Assembly: GCA_026724425.1 (NCBI GenBank) | Contig: JAIUCV010000580.1 | Span: 434,001-498,000 of the forward strand | From: Erythrophleum ivorense | Lineage: Eukaryota > Streptophyta > Magnoliopsida > Fabales > Fabaceae | Length of the DNA: 64,000 nucleotides | Reading direction: 5' to 3' | Part shown: piece by piece, positions 59,699 to 64,000 of the stretch | Position numbering within the stretch: position 1 is the stretch's first letter | Layout of the letters: every line of letters starts with the position of its first letter | The notes under the pieces: generated by a model | Database searches by the model: none | Seen by the model: only the letters and a program-made list of their open reading frames with translations | Told to the model about the DNA's origin: nothing | Program-made: the position numbers and the translations under genes

Positions 59699-62600
59699 GA
59701 TGGCTACAGGTTGGAGAGTTCCTCTATTCAATCTCCTTTTTTTTTTTCATGTTGGACATTTCCCATAGACCAAGATGCCCATTAGTTGTTATTAACATTC
59801 ATCGAAAGACAAAATCCATTATGGAAAGCCGGATACAGGCCCATATGGTTCTGTATTGGAGCCCTTGGGCCCTCTTCGAATTACCCCGTGGAAGAAGAAT
59901 GATGAACTGAAATTCAATTACACAGGAGCACAAAAATTGCAAAATAGTCTCTGCCAGGACTTCCCTCAGGAAGGATAAGATTTAGGAACAAATAAAATCA
60001 TCATATGCTTGAAAATTTAATTAATTATTTTCTTTAAAAAAATAAAATGAGTGTGCGGAGAAATTATTAAAACTTATTTATAAAATATATTTTTTGCATA
60101 ACATACTAACTATTAAAAAAAATAAGTACTTTTTTAATATTTTAAAAATAGTTTGTGTTTGAAAAATTCTGTTGGAAAAAGTACATTATTTTCCTATCCA
60201 ATAACTTAAAAAAAACATGTATTAATAAAGTAAGTAAAAAAAAAATAGAGGTAACTGTGGTAATTAATTATTTGAATGAGGGTATTTTTGTCTTTTAAAA
60301 AATAATTTTTAACTTTTGTTTTTGCTTTCAAGGCAAAGTTTTAATTTTCTGCTTTCTTCTCATAGCTAAAAAAAGAAAAGAAAAGAAAAGAAAAAATTAA
60401 TTTTGTTATTACTCAATAGATATTACATTTTTTAAAATTTGACCAGATACTTAACATAGCAAAATAACTACTTTTTAAAAAAATTGTAACACCTTCTCCC
60501 TATGGGCCAAACAAGTTATTATCATATTTGTTTACTTTTTCTTTCTCATGTTGCTTTAATTTCAGACTGCCCATGAACTAGAAATGCACAAAAGTCATAT
60601 GCCCCCCCCCCCCCACCCAAAAAAAAAGAGGAAAAGTGGCCAAAATGAGCTTGGCAGAGGCCAAACATATTAGCTAGTTTTACCCAATTTAATCTGATTA
60701 TATATATTTAAAAAATTATATTATAAGAATTTATATAAAAAATTTATTTTTTTTCAAAGAAAAAATATAATTTTACAACGACTAATATAAAAATTTTAAT
60801 TTTTTTTAAAAATATATTTTAATTTTTACCCAAAAATAAAAATTGGCCTAGTCAAACTAGCTTGAAATGCCTTAGCCTAATAGGGTACTGGAAATTGACG
60901 CCTTAACCTAATGGGGTACTAGGAAATTGACCTAGTGCTAAATCTGGTCAAGTACCAGTTAGGCGAAAGCCTAATTCACCTAACTCGTGTATTAGACGAA
61001 CTTGTCAATTTCCAAAATTTGTATCTTTCTTAAATCTTGCTAAACTAGAAAGTTATAATAAAGCAAATTAAATAGATAGCAAATGAAGTTTCAAGAGAAA
61101 AAAGGAACGCAAGACTTGAAATCATTGAGTCACACATTGTAGATATTAATAAGAGAAGAGTTATTGTTGGGAAAATAAATGTAGAGGCTGTTGAATTTTT
61201 GGGCTTGTTTGGGGAGTACTTGAGTTATCAGGGAGATCTTAAATTGTTATTTTGTCATTAGACTTTGATAGAAAACTCATATAAGTTAATTTGACATTAT
61301 ATTTTAACATAAAATCTTAAGGTATTAGATTTATAAGTTATTTTTTAATTCAGTACGTGCGGCTAATTCCTAGAAAATATTTGATATACCAAGAAGATTT
61401 TAAATCATTAGACTTTTGTCATTGGATTTTGATAAAAAACTCATATAAGTGAGTTTGACATCATATTTTAACTAAAAATTTTAAAATATTAAGTTAATGA
61501 ATTATTCTTACTTACATACTTCTCTTAAAATCTAATTTTATTTAATATAAAACTTTCTACTCGAATTCATAATCCAACACAAGCAGCATTTGATCACAAG
61601 AAACATTGTTTTATTGACCCTTTCTTTTTAAATAAATAAATAAATAAATACCACATGTTATATTTCTCCGCCAAAGCTTTCAAGTTTCAGCCCCTGGGTC
61701 CTATCGGTTGATGTTGACGTTGAATGACAGACGTGCACAGCCATACAATCGGCCAACTTGTAATTTATCTCTTTGTTTTTCCAACAAAATATATGGGATG
61801 AGTTTTGTGCTAAAACAAAGAGGTAAGCACCAAAACTCCTATAGCCTAAATGAACATTAATCAGAAAAAATTATAAAACATTCATAAATCTATTCTAAAT
61901 AAGTAAAATAAATCAATCAGAAGTAGACATATATATATATATATATATATATAATATGAGTATGACAAAGATAGGTTACACTTGAAAGTCATCAGATTTA
62001 CTCATAAATTTTTTTTTTGGCCTGGTCTATCTATTTAAGAGACTACATCTAAATTATTTTTTCATTGATAAAGACGAAATTAGATGAACAAAAGACCAAC
62101 GAGATAAAAGCTAATATATATAACTACATACTTGAAAGTTGAATTTTGAAACTCAATTTTTGGCCAACAAATATTCGGTATCATTTCGGGTGTACGTAAT
62201 TTTCTGTTTTAGATAAATAATAGAAGGGTTTACAGAAGAAAATGTAAAATTGGGCGGGAGCTTTAAGAAGTATGAAGGAAAATCTATATTGGCATGTATT
62301 TGGACATCTGACAAATAATACAGAGTAAAAAAAAAAAAAATTGATTCACATCTCTCAAAGTTAATTAGAAATAGGTGCTTTCAGATTTCTCTGCCATGAA
62401 TTTTGAGATTATATTGATTCATTAGGCAGAGATTATCCAGGAAAGGGAGGCATGTGTACGTAGACTACCCCCGTGGATTCGTATGTTATATGTAAGCATT
62501 AGTCTTTTATATCTTTTTGTATCTATCTATCGTTGGTACCCTTAATTTGTGTGATTTTGGAAATGTATAATAATAATGTTGTAGCAACTGAAAAGAAATA

Positions 62601-64000
62601 TGAATAAGAATACGGTGTTTTGATTACTTAATTATGTCATCTCTGTGCTCCTTTGCTTCGTGCTTTAGAATCTCATAACAATTGCATATATGTCATCATT
62701 TATACACAACAAAACTCATTAAGTTTATATTTAACTTTTTATATATCAAATTAAATCAACCTTAAACTCTTTCCTGTTTGCAACTGGGATCTTTGTCTTT
62801 TTTGAACCATATATAGAGATAATTTATAGGGAGTGAAAGATGTATGTATGGATCAATTATATTCTTTTCAATCACACGTTAAGTAGATTTGTAATTAGAA
62901 ACTATCATCAGAAGAACACATAAGACGTCAAACTTTAATTTCAAACAACCCCTTAAAAATTAAAGATTTGTAATGTGGGCCATTAGTTTTGTGTGGAGCC
63001 ATATATTTCATAGTAATACATTCATTATGCCATATTTCTTCGTCAAAAAGTACAACTTAAGAATCAAGTGCACACATAAACATTTAGAAGGCTTAGACGG
63101 ATTGTAATAGTGGCTACGCATTCATTAATTAAGGGAACCTCACCACCATCGGTTAGCAATAACAAGTAGAAACCCAAGAAACCAAATTAAAATAGATAAA
63201 TAAGAAAAAAAAGAAAAAGAAGGCAAAGCACCCAAAAGAAAAAAAAAAAGCCTAAGGCTAAGGGAGACTTCACCACCATCTGTTACCAGCAGGTATGTTT
63301 AGTATATGGCGTCATCAACATCAAGATGAAGCTATGGCGATTAGTCTTAGCCCACCAAATTAGATGACTAGCTAGCTATCGCTGGTACGTACTCTCCTCG
63401 TCTTCAAATTTGAAGTGTAAAAATGTGGAGCAAACGAGGGCTTTCAAGACATAGGGGGAAGCAATTTGTGGAAGTATGACGATAACCTTGTGGCTTTTCT
63501 ATTCTTCAATCACATACTCATATAATGTATTATTTCTCTCAACATCAATTCGAATTGAGACCACTTAATTTGACCATTTCACAAGCTCTTAATATAGTAG
63601 CCTAGCTCGATCATGTGCATGTTTCTGTTTGATCGATCTGTATTTTTAATGGCAAGAGTTGGGGAGCTCTTAAATGTGATTTCACTAGCCATTTATGTGA
63701 TTATCCTGTAATAGTGTATTATTTTGACATAATGACTTGCTCAATTGATGTAATATATAAGAGAAGTTAGACAAAAGGCATATTGCTTAAGAGAAACAAA
63801 TAGTGTTGCAGGCTTTTCATTGAAGCTAGCTTACGGCCGGGAGGAACAAAACGGTTATTTTGTAAACCCACCCAGTGGGTTGTGCACTATTTTGTAGTTT
63901 CCTGTCGCCTTAAATTCCATTTCCATTTTGTCCACTTTGTTCATGGCTTCCTAGCCATATCCATGTACCATCAAGATAAAGGCAGAGAAATAAAGTAGTA
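59699..64000. other. AT-rich intergenic region with small repeats, no gene
   Basis: No gene could be supported. The region includes a C13 run (60602-60614), a short duplication near 60870-60935 (CCTAATRGGGTACT twice), a diverged ~165-bp duplication at 61254-61500, and a (TA)n tract at 61929-61953. Short related stretches lie near 63137 and 63262 (both with CACCACCATC). The final 600 bp are less AT-rich, with promoter-like sequence, and might precede a gene outside the window. Confidence 0.4.
61254..61500 (+). repeat. Diverged tandem duplication, ~165-bp spacing
   Basis: GTCATTAGACTTTGATAGAA at 61254 recurs as GTCATTGGATTTTGATAAAA at 61418. Both continue with AACTCATATAAGT and TTTGACAT(T/C)ATATTTTAAC. 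Confidence 0.75.

Noticed and set aside
63361..63420. Possible microRNA or small-RNA hairpin near the right end
   Set aside because: I recognised no conserved mature microRNA sequence, and no convincing hairpin was visible by eye.

Overview
The window is nuclear DNA from a flowering plant, almost certainly a eudicot. It is very AT-rich and gene-poor, and it carries plant-specific protein families (a CrRLK1L-type malectin-like ectodomain and a DUF604/GT31 glycosyltransferase with GT-AG introns) among many plant transposable elements. I cannot name the genus from sequence alone. Plant genes start at ATG, so several long reading frames that open only at GTG or TTG were discarded or re-started.

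Only two host genes look intact, both on the minus strand. One is a single-exon gene for a secreted or membrane-anchored malectin-like protein without a kinase domain (4618-6033). The other is a three-exon DUF604 glycosyltransferase (23243-26887, 511 residues), whose 33-residue last exon had to be found from splice sites and family resemblance. Each has a TATA-like box about 210-240 bp upstream of its ATG. A small broken coding sequence lies at 52138-52405.

Most of the remainder is mobile DNA at different stages of decay. From left to right: (1) a degraded hAT element, about 6.8-11.0 kb; (2) a complete 7.1-kb Mutator-like element (12832-19948) with ~98-bp terminal inverted repeats, a near-perfect 9-bp target duplication, a dead FAR1-type transposase, a 38-bp tandem array, and captured exons of the cohesin subunit SCC3 on the opposite strand; (3) a 558-bp non-autonomous hAT element (21819-22376) with a perfect 8-bp target duplication, whose core matches the left part of the hAT element at 7 kb; (4) a degraded Ty3/gypsy chromovirus (29044-34389) with two ~428-bp LTRs; (5) an apparently young Ty1/copia element (41073-45843) with LTRs I read as identical, a perfect 5-bp target duplication, a perfect initiator-Met primer site and one uninterrupted 1428-codon polyprotein; (6) a PIF/Harbinger-like element (58640-59695); (7) several AT-rich foldback MITEs and direct repeats, including a duplicated segment (37871-38510 and 48864-49213) of which one copy is split by a MITE.

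The point most worth following is the MULE carrying SCC3 exons with recognisable intron structure. Next are the intact copia element with unusual LTR ends and a reading frame that runs into its 3' LTR, and the parent/derivative relation between the two hAT copies. The stretches between these features are AT-rich and show no gene I can support.
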